DNA of 5,546 bases from Chloroflexota bacterium (GCA_021828635.1 JAJZEJ010000384.1:1-5546); one strand, 5' to 3'; shown: positions 1 to 5,484, numbered from the stretch's first letter. Program-made: numbers and translations. Notes: generated from the letters alone by a model not told the origin.

Positions 1-980
1 ACAAACAACATCAACAAGAAAAATGCCTGCACCTCTGGCAGAATCAAGATGTATAGGGCCAGCAGGCGCTGCGAGAGTTTCTCCATCTTGAGCCACTCGC
101 CGCGAACGAGGATTTGAATAAAACCCTGATTCCAGCGTGTGCGTTGCTTGATAAACTGCTCAATCGTATCTGGCGTCTCTTCTCGCGTCACAAACTCGTC
201 GTCGTAGATGATGCGAATGCGAGCGTGGGACTCGCTCAGGCGAATGCCCAGGTCGGCGTCCTCGGTCAGACAAGTCTCGTCCCAGCCACCGAGCTGCTCC
301 ATCAAGTCGCGGCGTGCGAAAACGGTATTGCCGCCAAGCGGGGTCATACCGATGCGCGAGAAGAAGTGTAGCGACGATTTGAACCAGAAAAAGTACTCTA
401 AGACATTCAGAAAACAGAACCAGTGGCTGTTATGGTTCATTAACTGTACGCCGCTTTGCACCACATCGACATCTTCGTCCAGCATTGTTGTATTGATGAT
501 ATTCAGAATATCGGGATGCGGCTCATCTTCCGCATCGAAAATCGTCACGACATCGCCACGTGAAACCTGGAGCGCCAGATTCAGACCGTGGGGCTTGTTA
601 ATTGGCAGATCATTGAAGATCAGCAGCTGCACATTGGGATCACCCAACTCATCGATCTTGGCTTGCGCCTCGGCGATAGTGCCAGGGTCGTCCTCGCGGC
701 AAATGGCGATGACCTGTATCAATTCTTTTGGGTAGTTCAGATCATAGACTTTTTGAATTGTGTCGCGGTAGACAGCCTCTTCATGCCTGGCTGGTAGCAT
801 AATGGTGAACGAGAGACAAGGATCACGATAGATCGTTGGGGCATGATTCATCCATGCATGCTCCGGTGTCTCCCAGATGAAGAGGCGCAAACGAATATTA
901 AAGATAGCCTGCACCGTCATTGCCAGGACGATGAGCAGGTAGATAGTTTCTAATATATTGCGAATAACGGTCAGAACCAC
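1..980 (-). CDS. Family 2 glycosyltransferase, membrane-bound, processive type (partial, C-terminus beyond window)
   Basis: This gene likely transfers sugars from a nucleotide-sugar donor to a growing glycan at the cytoplasmic face of the membrane. I translated 326 complete codons from a GTG at 980-978; the frame is still open at the left edge, so the 3' end is missing. A hydrophobic segment (residues about 4-30) is followed by a GT-A domain. Visible GT2 motifs are DAED at 149-152 (donor/metal-binding DxD type), TED at 239-241 (catalytic base) and QRTRW at 279-283, the Q-x-x-R-W motif of cellulose- and hyaluronan-synthase-like enzymes. A second hydrophobic stretch starts near residue 306, so the missing part probably carries C-terminal membrane helices. 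The only in-frame stop just upstream is the hydrolase stop codon, and GGGAG lies about 11 nt before the GTG; the next ATG would be codon 21. The gene follows the hydrolase after 15 bp and is probably in its operon. Donor and product cannot be read from the sequence. Confidence 0.93.
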   Translation of the reverse strand, partial: MVLTVIRNILETIYLLIVLAMTVQAIFNIRLRLFIWETPEHAWMNHAPTIYRDPCLSFTIMLPARHEEAVYRDTIQKVYDLNYPKELIQVIAICREDDPGTIAEAQAKIDELGDPNVQLLIFNDLPINKPHGLNLALQVSRGDVVTIFDAEDEPHPDILNIINTTMLDEDVDVVQSGVQLMNHNSHWFCFLNVLEYFFWFKSSLHFFSRIGMTPLGGNTVFARRDLMEQLGGWDETCLTEDADLGIRLSESHARIRIIYDDEFVTREETPDTIEQFIKQRTRWNQGFIQILVRGEWLKMEKLSQRLLALYILILPEVQAFFLLMLF

Positions 981-995
981 GATGTGTTTTTCTCC

Positions 996-2720
996 CTAGC
1001 ACGGTATATTGGTTGCGAGTACGTCTTGTTTCTGTCCGCACACGGTATAAAGTAACGATTGTGTATTGGGACTATTCGTCGTCGGCACTTGATAGCTGTA
1101 GGCCGCCGCATAGTTGTTGCCACTGGCGTTGCGGTGCAGTGTGACTTCAACAATACTATCGGCTGCCAACGAGATATCGAGATGCTGCCACGCGCTAATG
1201 CCGAGGACGCTATCCATTGGGGCCACCTGCGCCTGTTGCGCCTGATTGCTAGCATTGACAAAAAGCAGGCTTACCAGTTGATGGCTGCTATCCTGTGTTG
1301 CATAAACGCCGATGGGTGTATGCTGAACGGAGAGCGGCACCAGATTGTTTTGTAGATGCGAGAATATCTGCATCACGCGGAACATGGCGCTCTCCTGTGT
1401 TCCCTGTTGCTCAAAGAGCGGATAGGGATTCTCAACATCGGCGGTCGAGAAGAAACTCACATCGCTGGCCTGCTGGTTCATTAATGTACCCAGCGTGCTG
1501 GCCCACCACAATGCGGCCTGTCCACGGGTTGGCGGTTGCCCTTGTGATTGATTGGTGTTAATCTCGGTCACAGCAATTGGCGCGGCATAGCCCAGATCGT
1601 TTATAATCTCCTGACGCAATGCCGGTAGCGTATAATCCCACTCGTTGGGACTGCTCAGTAGCATCCCTGGCTGATTACGTGCGTCATTGAACTGGTAGCG
1701 GTGGAACGAGACGCCATCGAGCAGATGGAAAGGCAACTTGTTGTGGGCTTGATAATCGCCGACGATCTTCAAGAAGGTCTCCATCCAGGGCTGGCCGGTT
1801 GAGTCGAAGGGGCCAGCGCCGATGCCGTTGAACTGGCTGATTTCAGGGCCATAGACCTTGATCGTTGGGTCGGTCTTATGCATCGCTATAGAGTAGGAGA
1901 TGAACAGCGCAGCGTATTCCTGCACAGTATACGGTTTGCCAGTAGCATCTTTGAGCAGGTCAGGCTCGTTACCCACGGTCCAGAGCTGTACTGGATGGAA
2001 AGGAGAACCGGCGGTGCGCAACGAACTCTGGGGGTTGTTCATATAATAAACCCAGTTAGCGGCCAGCGTAGCTGTATCGCCCGTCGCGGTCTGAATGGCG
2101 GGCGTCGTCGGTATGTAGGTCTGGAGCATGCCCTGGCTGTTTGTGTCATTGAGCATCTGCGCGAAATCATCAAGCTGCTTGTAGCTCAGGAAGTGTTGCT
2201 CACCCCAGTTGCCACCAGGATAGCGCAACAGGCCAATATGCATCGCATTCAGATCGCTTTTCATCGTCGGAGTCCAGTTCATGAAACCAGACGAGACAGC
2301 GTCCACGGAACTAGAACCAGCCAGCGGGAAAACGTTGGTTCCCAAAAAGTAGGGACTGATCGGAATACTCTGATGTAGATCAATCATAGCTGGTTGCTGA
2401 TCGCCGATGCGCACCTGCAACAGATCATCGGTGGCAGTAGCCATCATGCTGAAACGTAATGCGGCAAAGATCAAGAGCAGCAATAACACGATGCTGCTAA
2501 TAGTCATCAAGCGACGACGACGCCCTTCTTTCGATTTTTCCGGTTGCGCTGGCGGTGTTGGTGTCACCGGAGAAGATGGGGCCGCAGGTCCAGCAGGTCC
2601 AGCTGGCATATTTTTCCATCCTGCTGCCATCGGTCCCTGGCCTGTTGGTGATCCCTGCGGTCCTTGTGGTGAGAGTTGTGTCATTGAACCGTTGCGGCTC
2701 GCGTCGTGATTGAATGCCAT
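996..2720 (-). CDS. Membrane-anchored glycoside hydrolase, clan GH-A-like TIM barrel
   Basis: This 574-aa protein is a probable retaining glycosidase held on the outer face of the cytoplasmic membrane. Residues 1-66 are a Gly/Pro/Gln-rich tail with collagen-like triplets. An RRRR cluster (67-70) precedes one membrane helix (about 74-93), giving N-in/C-out topology. The barrel begins near residue 120 with ISPYFLGTN, then LLRYPGGNWG (164-173), WTVGNEPDL (247-255, putative acid/base Glu252), SFHRY (338-342) and AVTEINTN (383-390, putative nucleophile Glu386). A NEP acid/base plus a Glu at the end of a later strand is typical of clan GH-A (GH39, GH44, GH51, GH79 and relatives); I cannot assign the exact family. 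A C-terminal beta domain covers about 465-532. The only two cysteines, 561 and 574 (the last residue), could form a disulfide. The start at 2720 is chosen because AGGAAGG lies 5 nt upstream; TTG 2771 and ATG 2735 give longer forms with poorer signals. The glycosyltransferase 15 bp downstream suggests a role in making or trimming an exopolysaccharide. Confidence 0.9.
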   Translation of the reverse strand: MAFNHDASRNGSMTQLSPQGPQGSPTGQGPMAAGWKNMPAGPAGPAAPSSPVTPTPPAQPEKSKEGRRRRLMTISSIVLLLLLIFAALRFSMMATATDDLLQVRIGDQQPAMIDLHQSIPISPYFLGTNVFPLAGSSSVDAVSSGFMNWTPTMKSDLNAMHIGLLRYPGGNWGEQHFLSYKQLDDFAQMLNDTNSQGMLQTYIPTTPAIQTATGDTATLAANWVYYMNNPQSSLRTAGSPFHPVQLWTVGNEPDLLKDATGKPYTVQEYAALFISYSIAMHKTDPTIKVYGPEISQFNGIGAGPFDSTGQPWMETFLKIVGDYQAHNKLPFHLLDGVSFHRYQFNDARNQPGMLLSSPNEWDYTLPALRQEIINDLGYAAPIAVTEINTNQSQGQPPTRGQAALWWASTLGTLMNQQASDVSFFSTADVENPYPLFEQQGTQESAMFRVMQIFSHLQNNLVPLSVQHTPIGVYATQDSSHQLVSLLFVNASNQAQQAQVAPMDSVLGISAWQHLDISLAADSIVEVTLHRNASGNNYAAAYSYQVPTTNSPNTQSLLYTVCGQKQDVLATNIPC

Positions 2721-2725
2721 ACTAG

Positions 2726-2732
2726 CCTTCCT
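2726..2732 (-). promoter_or_regulatory. Ribosome binding site of the glycoside hydrolase
   Basis: On the minus strand this reads AGGAAGG, 5 nt before the ATG at 2720-2718. It is the strongest Shine-Dalgarno match near this gene's possible starts and is the reason for preferring 2720 over the in-frame ATG at 2735 and TTG at 2771. Confidence 0.75.
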
Positions 2733-2792
2733 CATATATATGCAGATGCGTGAGTCTTCTATGCGCACCAAAGTAATCTTCTCTTATAGAAA

Positions 2793-2822
2793 TATCTAAC
2801 TCTTTAGACGGGTTAATAGCAA
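2793..2822 (-). promoter_or_regulatory. Weak candidate promoter for the hydrolase-glycosyltransferase pair
   Basis: On the minus strand TTGCTA (2822-2817) is followed after 18 nt by TAGATA (2798-2793), a loose sigma-70-like pair about 70 nt upstream of the hydrolase start. The surroundings are AT-rich and TATAAG lies a few bases further on. This is only a consensus match by eye; other placements are possible. Confidence 0.22.
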
Positions 2823-2902
2823 TAGAACGACACGCAATGGGACATTTGTCTCTCTCATTGCTTACTATCGGCCCTTTCAGCGCCTTCTGTAGGGATAGCT
2901 AC

Positions 2903-2938
2903 TTGCTACTTGAGTCTGATTCAGATAGACTGTAAAAG
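2903..2938 (+). promoter_or_regulatory. Candidate promoter for the dehydrogenase-DUF3090 genes
   Basis: Two overlapping sigma-70-like pairs can be drawn: TTGCTA (2903-2908) with TAGACT (2926-2931) at 17 nt, and TTGAGT (2910-2915) with TAAAAG (2933-2938) at 17 nt. Either would start transcription about 60 nt upstream of the dehydrogenase ATG. Neither is a strong consensus. The nested dyad at 2913-2931 falls between the elements, where a regulator could block polymerase. Confidence 0.25.
2913..2931. repeat. Nested inverted repeats, possible operator
   Basis: The outer arms are AGTCT (2913-2917) and AGACT (2927-2931). A second dyad, TCTGA (2915-2919) and TCAGA (2921-2925) around a single T, overlaps the left part. 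They sit in the divergent intergenic region, inside the candidate plus-strand promoter, a usual place for a repressor site. No regulator gene lies in the window and arms this short can arise by chance. Confidence 0.3.
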
Positions 2939-2950
2939 ACAAGCGGCGTC

Positions 2951-2988
2951 ACCTGCATCACCAGGTCAACCCACAATCAACCTGTTGA
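2951..2988. repeat. Cluster of short dyads in the dehydrogenase leader
   Basis: ACCTG (2951-2955) and CAGGT (2962-2966) form a 5-bp stem with a 6-nt loop. TCAAC occurs at 2966-2970 and again at 2977-2981, an 11-nt offset close to one helical turn, and GTTGA at 2984-2988 is inverted to it. All lie 18-56 nt before the dehydrogenase start, so they could be a protein-binding site or leader mRNA structure. Function is not demonstrated. Confidence 0.25.
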
Positions 2989-3006
2989 AAGCGAGCTAGG
3001 CAAGGT

Positions 3007-3996
3007 ATGACTGGAATGACTAAGAGTCTCAAAGTAGTAAGCACATTTCAATTTTCCTCGGCATCACAGGAGCTTTTGCGCGAGGCAGCGCGGAGCGAAG
3101 TGATTTGCGTCACTCGTACCGACGAGTTGGCAACTCAATTGCATGATGCCGACGTTTTTTGTTCCTACTGGGTGCCAAACGACTGGCGCACCCTGGCCCC
3201 CCGATTACGCTGGTTCCAGTGCGCGGGCGCGGGCGTCGATGGTCTGGAAGGAACCGGCATTCTCGATGCTAACAGCGAAGTAATTGTGACGACTGCTGTA
3301 GGAATTAACGGCGTCACCATTGGCGAATATGTTCTAGGCAGTATGCTGGCCTTTAATCGCACCTGGCCGGAAATGGTGCGGCTCCAGGATCGCCACATCT
3401 GGCCACGGAGTGTAAGCTGGTATAAACTGGGAGGACGCGAACTGGAGAACCAGACACTTGGCATCGTTGGGCTAGGCAGCATTGGTCGGCGTGTCGCGCA
3501 TCTTGCCAAAGCTTTTGGGATGCACGTTTTGGCAACACGGCGCAACGCCACGGGCGAAGAGCAAGAGCAGAATGTCGATAAACTTTATCCAATTTCGTAT
3601 CTGCACGAGATGTTGCAGCAATGCGATTATGTCATAGTATCGGCACCTCTGACACCTGAAACCGTGCATATGATCGGCGAGGCAGAACTACGCGCCATGC
3701 GTCCACATGCCTATCTCGTCAACGTGGGACGTGGACGCCTGATCGACGAAACGGTTCTGATTCGGGCGTTACGTGAGGGATGGATCGGTGGTGCCGGACT
3801 TGACGTGACAGAGGAGGAGCCGCTACCACCGGATAGCCCGCTCTATGCCATGCCTAACGTCATTCTCACACCGCATATTTCGGGTGTTAGCGTGCGCTAT
3901 GATGAGCGTCTGACCGCGCTTTTCGCCGAGAACTTGCGGCGCTTGCGTGTCGGAGAGCCACTGCGCAACCTCTATGACCCGGCACGTGGTTATTAA
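3007..3996 (+). CDS. D-isomer-specific 2-hydroxyacid dehydrogenase
   Basis: This 329-aa cytoplasmic oxidoreductase belongs to the D-2-hydroxyacid dehydrogenase family, which interconverts 2-oxoacids and D-2-hydroxyacids with NAD(P)H. The split substrate domain is formed by the N-terminal part (about 1-110) and the C-terminal tail, with the Rossmann domain between. Seen directly are GLGSIG at 155-160 (dinucleotide loop), Arg242 in the N-x-x-R-G motif (239-243), Glu271 in DVTEEEPLP (266-274) and His290 in TPH, which are the family's substrate-binding Arg and the Glu-His pair. All catalytic residues are present and length is normal for the family. After the second Rossmann strand the sequence is ATRRN (176-180), where NAD-specific members usually have an acidic residue, so NADP(H) use is plausible. 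The start could be ATG 3007 (AGG 6 nt upstream) or ATG 3016 (AAGG 10 nt upstream). The natural substrate (glyoxylate, hydroxypyruvate, phosphoglycerate or another) cannot be told; the C-terminal regulatory ACT domain of many SerA enzymes is absent. The DUF3090 gene follows and is likely co-transcribed. Confidence 0.93.
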   Translation: MTGMTKSLKVVSTFQFSSASQELLREAARSEVICVTRTDELATQLHDADVFCSYWVPNDWRTLAPRLRWFQCAGAGVDGLEGTGILDANSEVIVTTAVGINGVTIGEYVLGSMLAFNRTWPEMVRLQDRHIWPRSVSWYKLGGRELENQTLGIVGLGSIGRRVAHLAKAFGMHVLATRRNATGEEQEQNVDKLYPISYLHEMLQQCDYVIVSAPLTPETVHMIGEAELRAMRPHAYLVNVGRGRLIDETVLIRALREGWIGGAGLDVTEEEPLPPDSPLYAMPNVILTPHISGVSVRYDERLTALFAENLRRLRVGEPLRNLYDPARGY

Positions 3997-4000
3997 TAAC

Positions 4001-4020
4001 AATGCATTGCATGGTGCATT
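4001..4020. repeat. TGCAT triplet repeat with 6-bp inverted arms between two genes
   Basis: TGCAT occurs at 4003, 4008 and 4015. The ends AATGCA (4001-4006) and TGCATT (4015-4020) are inverted and could pair around an 8-nt loop. The stem is short and AT-rich with no T-run after it, so it is unlikely to terminate transcription. It lies 4 nt after the dehydrogenase stop and just before the next gene's ribosome binding site. Confidence 0.3.
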
Positions 4021-4027
4021 ATAGAAT

Positions 4028-4034
4028 GAAGGGG
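4028..4034 (+). promoter_or_regulatory. Ribosome binding site deciding the DUF3090 start
   Basis: GAAGGGG ends 7 nt before ATG 4042, a normal spacing. The in-frame ATG at 4036 lies only 1 nt from it, which is too close for efficient initiation. This favours the 4042 start. Confidence 0.6.
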
Positions 4035-4041
4035 AATGAAG

Positions 4042-4635
4042 ATGAGTGTTGATTTAGGTACCACGCGCATCCTGGGAGCTGAGGCGGTAGGTCAGCCGGG
4101 ACAGCGACGCTTCCGCCTTTATGCTCAAGGTACTCGTGGTTCCATCGTCATGTGGATGGAGAAGGAACAACTGAATAGTCTCTCACTGGCGCTAGATCGT
4201 GCGCTAGCCCAGCTCACCGAGGGTCAGGTTTTGCGGATTGAGGCATCACGCGAGCAGAGTCAGTCAACAAGCGCGATGCCTGGCGAATTTCCGCGCTATC
4301 CGACGCACGAATTTCAGGTTGGTCAACTCACGTTGGCTTATGATAACGGCAACGATGAGTTCGTTCTTAGCGCAGTCCCATTAGAGGTTTTTCTGGAGCG
4401 CGGTCCCGACCCGGACCTTGAGGCGCTGACCGACGAGGATGCCGTTCTCTTCCGTTTCAAGCAGGAGCAGGCGCGTCAACTCTCCAGTGCCATCGTCGAT
4501 ATTGTACGTGCTGGGCGTCCCACCTGTCCCTACTGTGGTATGCCGCTAGATGGTGGGCCACACTCCTGCGTCAAGCAGAACGGCCACAAAGAGATCATCC
4601 AGGTCGAAGCGTCCGAGGATGATGATGAAGAATAA
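4042..4635 (+). CDS. DUF3090 family protein with C-terminal zinc-knuckle motif
   Basis: This 197-aa protein has the hallmarks of DUF3090, a family without an established function found mainly in Actinomycetota and Chloroflexota. The N-terminal block (about 9-38) has the family's VGQPGQRRFRLYA pattern followed by a glycine-containing beta strand. A second, similar block (about 90-150) follows a variable linker: strands FQVGQLTLAYD and FVLSAVPLEV, then an acidic stretch and a strand-helix ending RQLSSAIVDIVRAG. The C-terminus carries CPYCGMPLDGGPHSC (162-176), with Cys162, Cys165, His174 and Cys176 as likely zinc ligands, then NGH (180-182) and a very acidic tail. No signal peptide or membrane helix is seen, so it is probably cytoplasmic. 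The 4042 ATG is preferred on ribosome-binding-site spacing; ATG 4036 would add two residues. It lies 45 bp after the dehydrogenase in the same direction and probably shares its transcript. In actinobacteria, relatives often lie near a histidine-phosphatase-like gene and mshC (recalled, not checked); neither is here. Confidence 0.9.
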   Translation: MSVDLGTTRILGAEAVGQPGQRRFRLYAQGTRGSIVMWMEKEQLNSLSLALDRALAQLTEGQVLRIEASREQSQSTSAMPGEFPRYPTHEFQVGQLTLAYDNGNDEFVLSAVPLEVFLERGPDPDLEALTDEDAVLFRFKQEQARQLSSAIVDIVRAGRPTCPYCGMPLDGGPHSCVKQNGHKEIIQVEASEDDDEE

Positions 4636-4696
4636 CATGCCTGTTCGCATGGCACACCGTAGACGTGCCATGCGAACAGGCATATTATTCTTCTTT
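4627..4696 (+). terminator. Long hairpin terminator overlapping the DUF3090 stop codon
   Basis: The arms 4627-4655 and 4665-4693 pair at 28 of 29 positions around a 9-nt loop (4656-4664); the sole mismatch is C4636 against A4684. The central 19 bp (4637-4655 with 4665-4683) are perfect and GC-rich, while the outer 9 bp are AT-rich and end in a T-rich run (4685-4696). The left arm includes the last two Glu codons and the TAA. The hairpin lies between convergent genes and is close to symmetric, so it may terminate from both sides, although the tail is more U-rich for plus-strand transcripts. Confidence 0.8.
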
Positions 4697-4798
4697 GAGA
4701 GCCGCCCTGGGTAATGGCGATCAGCTATTTCAGGTGACTCCAACCAGCCAGATGTGTATCACACAGCGATTGCAGCTATCCATGCGTTCCGCGTGGCA
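4694..4798. other. Convergent intergenic spacer
   Basis: This is the stretch between the terminator hairpin and the end of the 136-aa gene. I see no coding sequence. A small inverted repeat, TGTGT (4753-4757) and ACACA (4761-4765) around ATC, is present but too short to call a terminator. No dedicated T-tailed hairpin for the minus-strand genes is visible, so they may rely on the large hairpin at 4627-4693. Confidence 0.4.
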
Positions 4799-5209
4799 TC
4801 AATCGATGCAGAGGTATTTGTTAGCTTTCTGAAGATAGACCTCTTCATTAGCCTCAATCATCAGCTTATGCAGCACAATGACATCGGCATCGGGCAAACA
4901 TTCGACAGGTTGTACGCAGAGGCGCATAATAGCGCGTCCGTTCTCGATAACCTGCACATAACCTCTTGCGCGTGGAACGCGATAGACACGCTGTGGTTCC
5001 ACGTGGCTGGGAATTTCCAGATAGCCACGCCAGATAAGTTGATGAAACTGCTCCGGCGTTAGCATATCGCGCAACAGATGCATCGCGCGGCGCTCAGCAG
5101 GCGACCAGCCTTTGAGGTAGGGCTGAATAATCAGCCAGACCATTGGAGAGACCGCCAGCACGATGACAATCCAACCCAGGGCGGTTAGCACCTGAGTGAA
5201 GAGATTCAT
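4799..5209 (-). CDS. Uncharacterised 136-aa protein with one N-terminal membrane helix
   Basis: I do not recognise a named family. A hydrophobic segment at about residues 7-30 is followed by YLKGW and a charged soluble domain of about 100 residues, predicted as a helix (36-60), short strands (GYLEIP, RVYRVP, YVQVIENG) and the motif LCVQP at 97-101. After this come LPDADVIVLHKLMIEANEEVYLQKAN (105-130; key residues Pro106, Asp107, Asp109, Lys115, Asn121, Glu122, Asn130). The protein has three cysteines (98, 104, 134). The block with YRV, LCVxP, PDxD and xKLMIExNEExxLxxAN looks like a conserved domain rather than random sequence, and I have the impression of similar hypothetical proteins elsewhere, unverified. 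It starts at ATG 5209, overlapping the stop of the upstream gene by 4 bp, with only a weak GGCGG before it, so its translation is probably coupled to that gene. If the positive residues after the helix hold topology, the soluble domain is cytoplasmic. Function unknown. Confidence 0.8.
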   Translation of the reverse strand: MNLFTQVLTALGWIVIVLAVSPMVWLIIQPYLKGWSPAERRAMHLLRDMLTPEQFHQLIWRGYLEIPSHVEPQRVYRVPRARGYVQVIENGRAIMRLCVQPVECLPDADVIVLHKLMIEANEEVYLQKANKYLCID

Positions 5210-5451
5210 CCGCCAACGACTCGTGGGACCAGGACAATCTGCTCGGCTGTAGCATCAAATTTCTCAACGCGCTCTATTGGCTTCCCTTGCTCAACACGAA
5301 ATGCGGTCGCGCCCTTTGCTCTCTCCTGAGCAAAGATTCGCTCTGCTTCTCGGACAGCAGCGACTGCCTCGGCGTCACCATCCAGAACTCTTTGTTGGTC
5401 CCAGGTAACGCGGTCGTCTCCGCGCCGTGACATCACCCGTAACATTCCCAC
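5206..5451 (-). CDS. Uncharacterised small protein ending in Gly-Gly
   Basis: This protein of about 81 aa has no recognised name. After a basic N-terminus comes GDDRVTWD (11-18, likely strand), an Ala/Glu-rich helix (about 26-47), then KGATAFRVEQG and a C-terminal strand FDATAEQIVLVPRVVGG (65-81). The last two residues are Gly-Gly after a hydrophobic strand and a proline, a tail resembling MoaD/ThiS-type sulfur carriers and ubiquitin-like proteins, but the order of predicted elements (strand-helix-strands) is not a clear beta-grasp. No signal peptide or membrane helix is seen. GTG 5451 is chosen because AGGA lies 6 nt upstream within a purine run; ATG 5445 (79 aa), ATG 5433 (75 aa) and GTG 5484 (92 aa, no ribosome binding site) are alternatives. 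Its TGA overlaps the ATG of the 136-aa membrane-anchored gene as ATGA, indicating an operon and probably related roles. Confidence 0.68.
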   Translation of the reverse strand: MGMLRVMSRRGDDRVTWDQQRVLDGDAEAVAAVREAERIFAQERAKGATAFRVEQGKPIERVEKFDATAEQIVLVPRVVGG

Positions 5452-5457
5452 TGTCGT

Positions 5458-5469
5458 TCCTGCCTTCCT
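5458..5469 (-). promoter_or_regulatory. Ribosome binding site region of the Gly-Gly protein
   Basis: On the minus strand this purine run reads AGGAAGGCAGGA. Its last AGGA is 6 nt from GTG 5451 and 12 nt from ATG 5445, so it supports a start at one of these and argues against GTG 5484, which lies upstream of it. Confidence 0.45.
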
Positions 5470-5472
5470 TAT

Positions 5473-5484
5473 GTGTCTTGACAC
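5473..5484. repeat. Short inverted repeat upstream of the small-protein operon
   Basis: GTGTC (5473-5477) and GACAC (5480-5484) flank TT, giving a 12-nt palindrome-like site 22 nt upstream of the preferred start of the Gly-Gly protein. It could be an operator or leader hairpin. It covers the alternative GTG at 5484. The arms are only 5 bp, so chance is a real possibility. Confidence 0.25.

Noticed and set aside
208..735. Plus-strand open frame of 175 codons opposite the glycosyltransferase
   Set aside because: It is antisense to a frame with clear GT2 motifs, has Ser/Arg-rich unstructured composition and no ribosome binding site. The overlapping plus-strand frames at 114-371 and 588-797 fail for the same reasons.
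2407..2709. Plus-strand frame encoding a collagen-like GPAGPAG stretch
   Set aside because: It is the mirror of the Gly/Pro-rich tail of the hydrolase. Repeats of GGTCCAGC-type sequence read as Gly/Pro/Ala on both strands, and the minus strand has the ribosome binding site and the full protein.
2721..2771. N-terminal extension of the hydrolase to TTG 2771 or ATG 2735
   Set aside because: No good ribosome binding site precedes either, whereas AGGAAGG sits 5 nt before ATG 2720. The extra residues contain nothing resembling a domain.
3165..3669. Three minus-strand frames opposite the dehydrogenase
   Set aside because: They are Arg/Ser/Pro-rich shadows of a gene with complete catalytic motifs on the plus strand.
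4754..5062. Plus-strand frame of 102 codons opposite the 136-aa gene
   Set aside because: The minus-strand reading has a membrane helix, a conserved-looking motif block and an ATGA overlap with its upstream partner; the plus-strand frame has no ribosome binding site.
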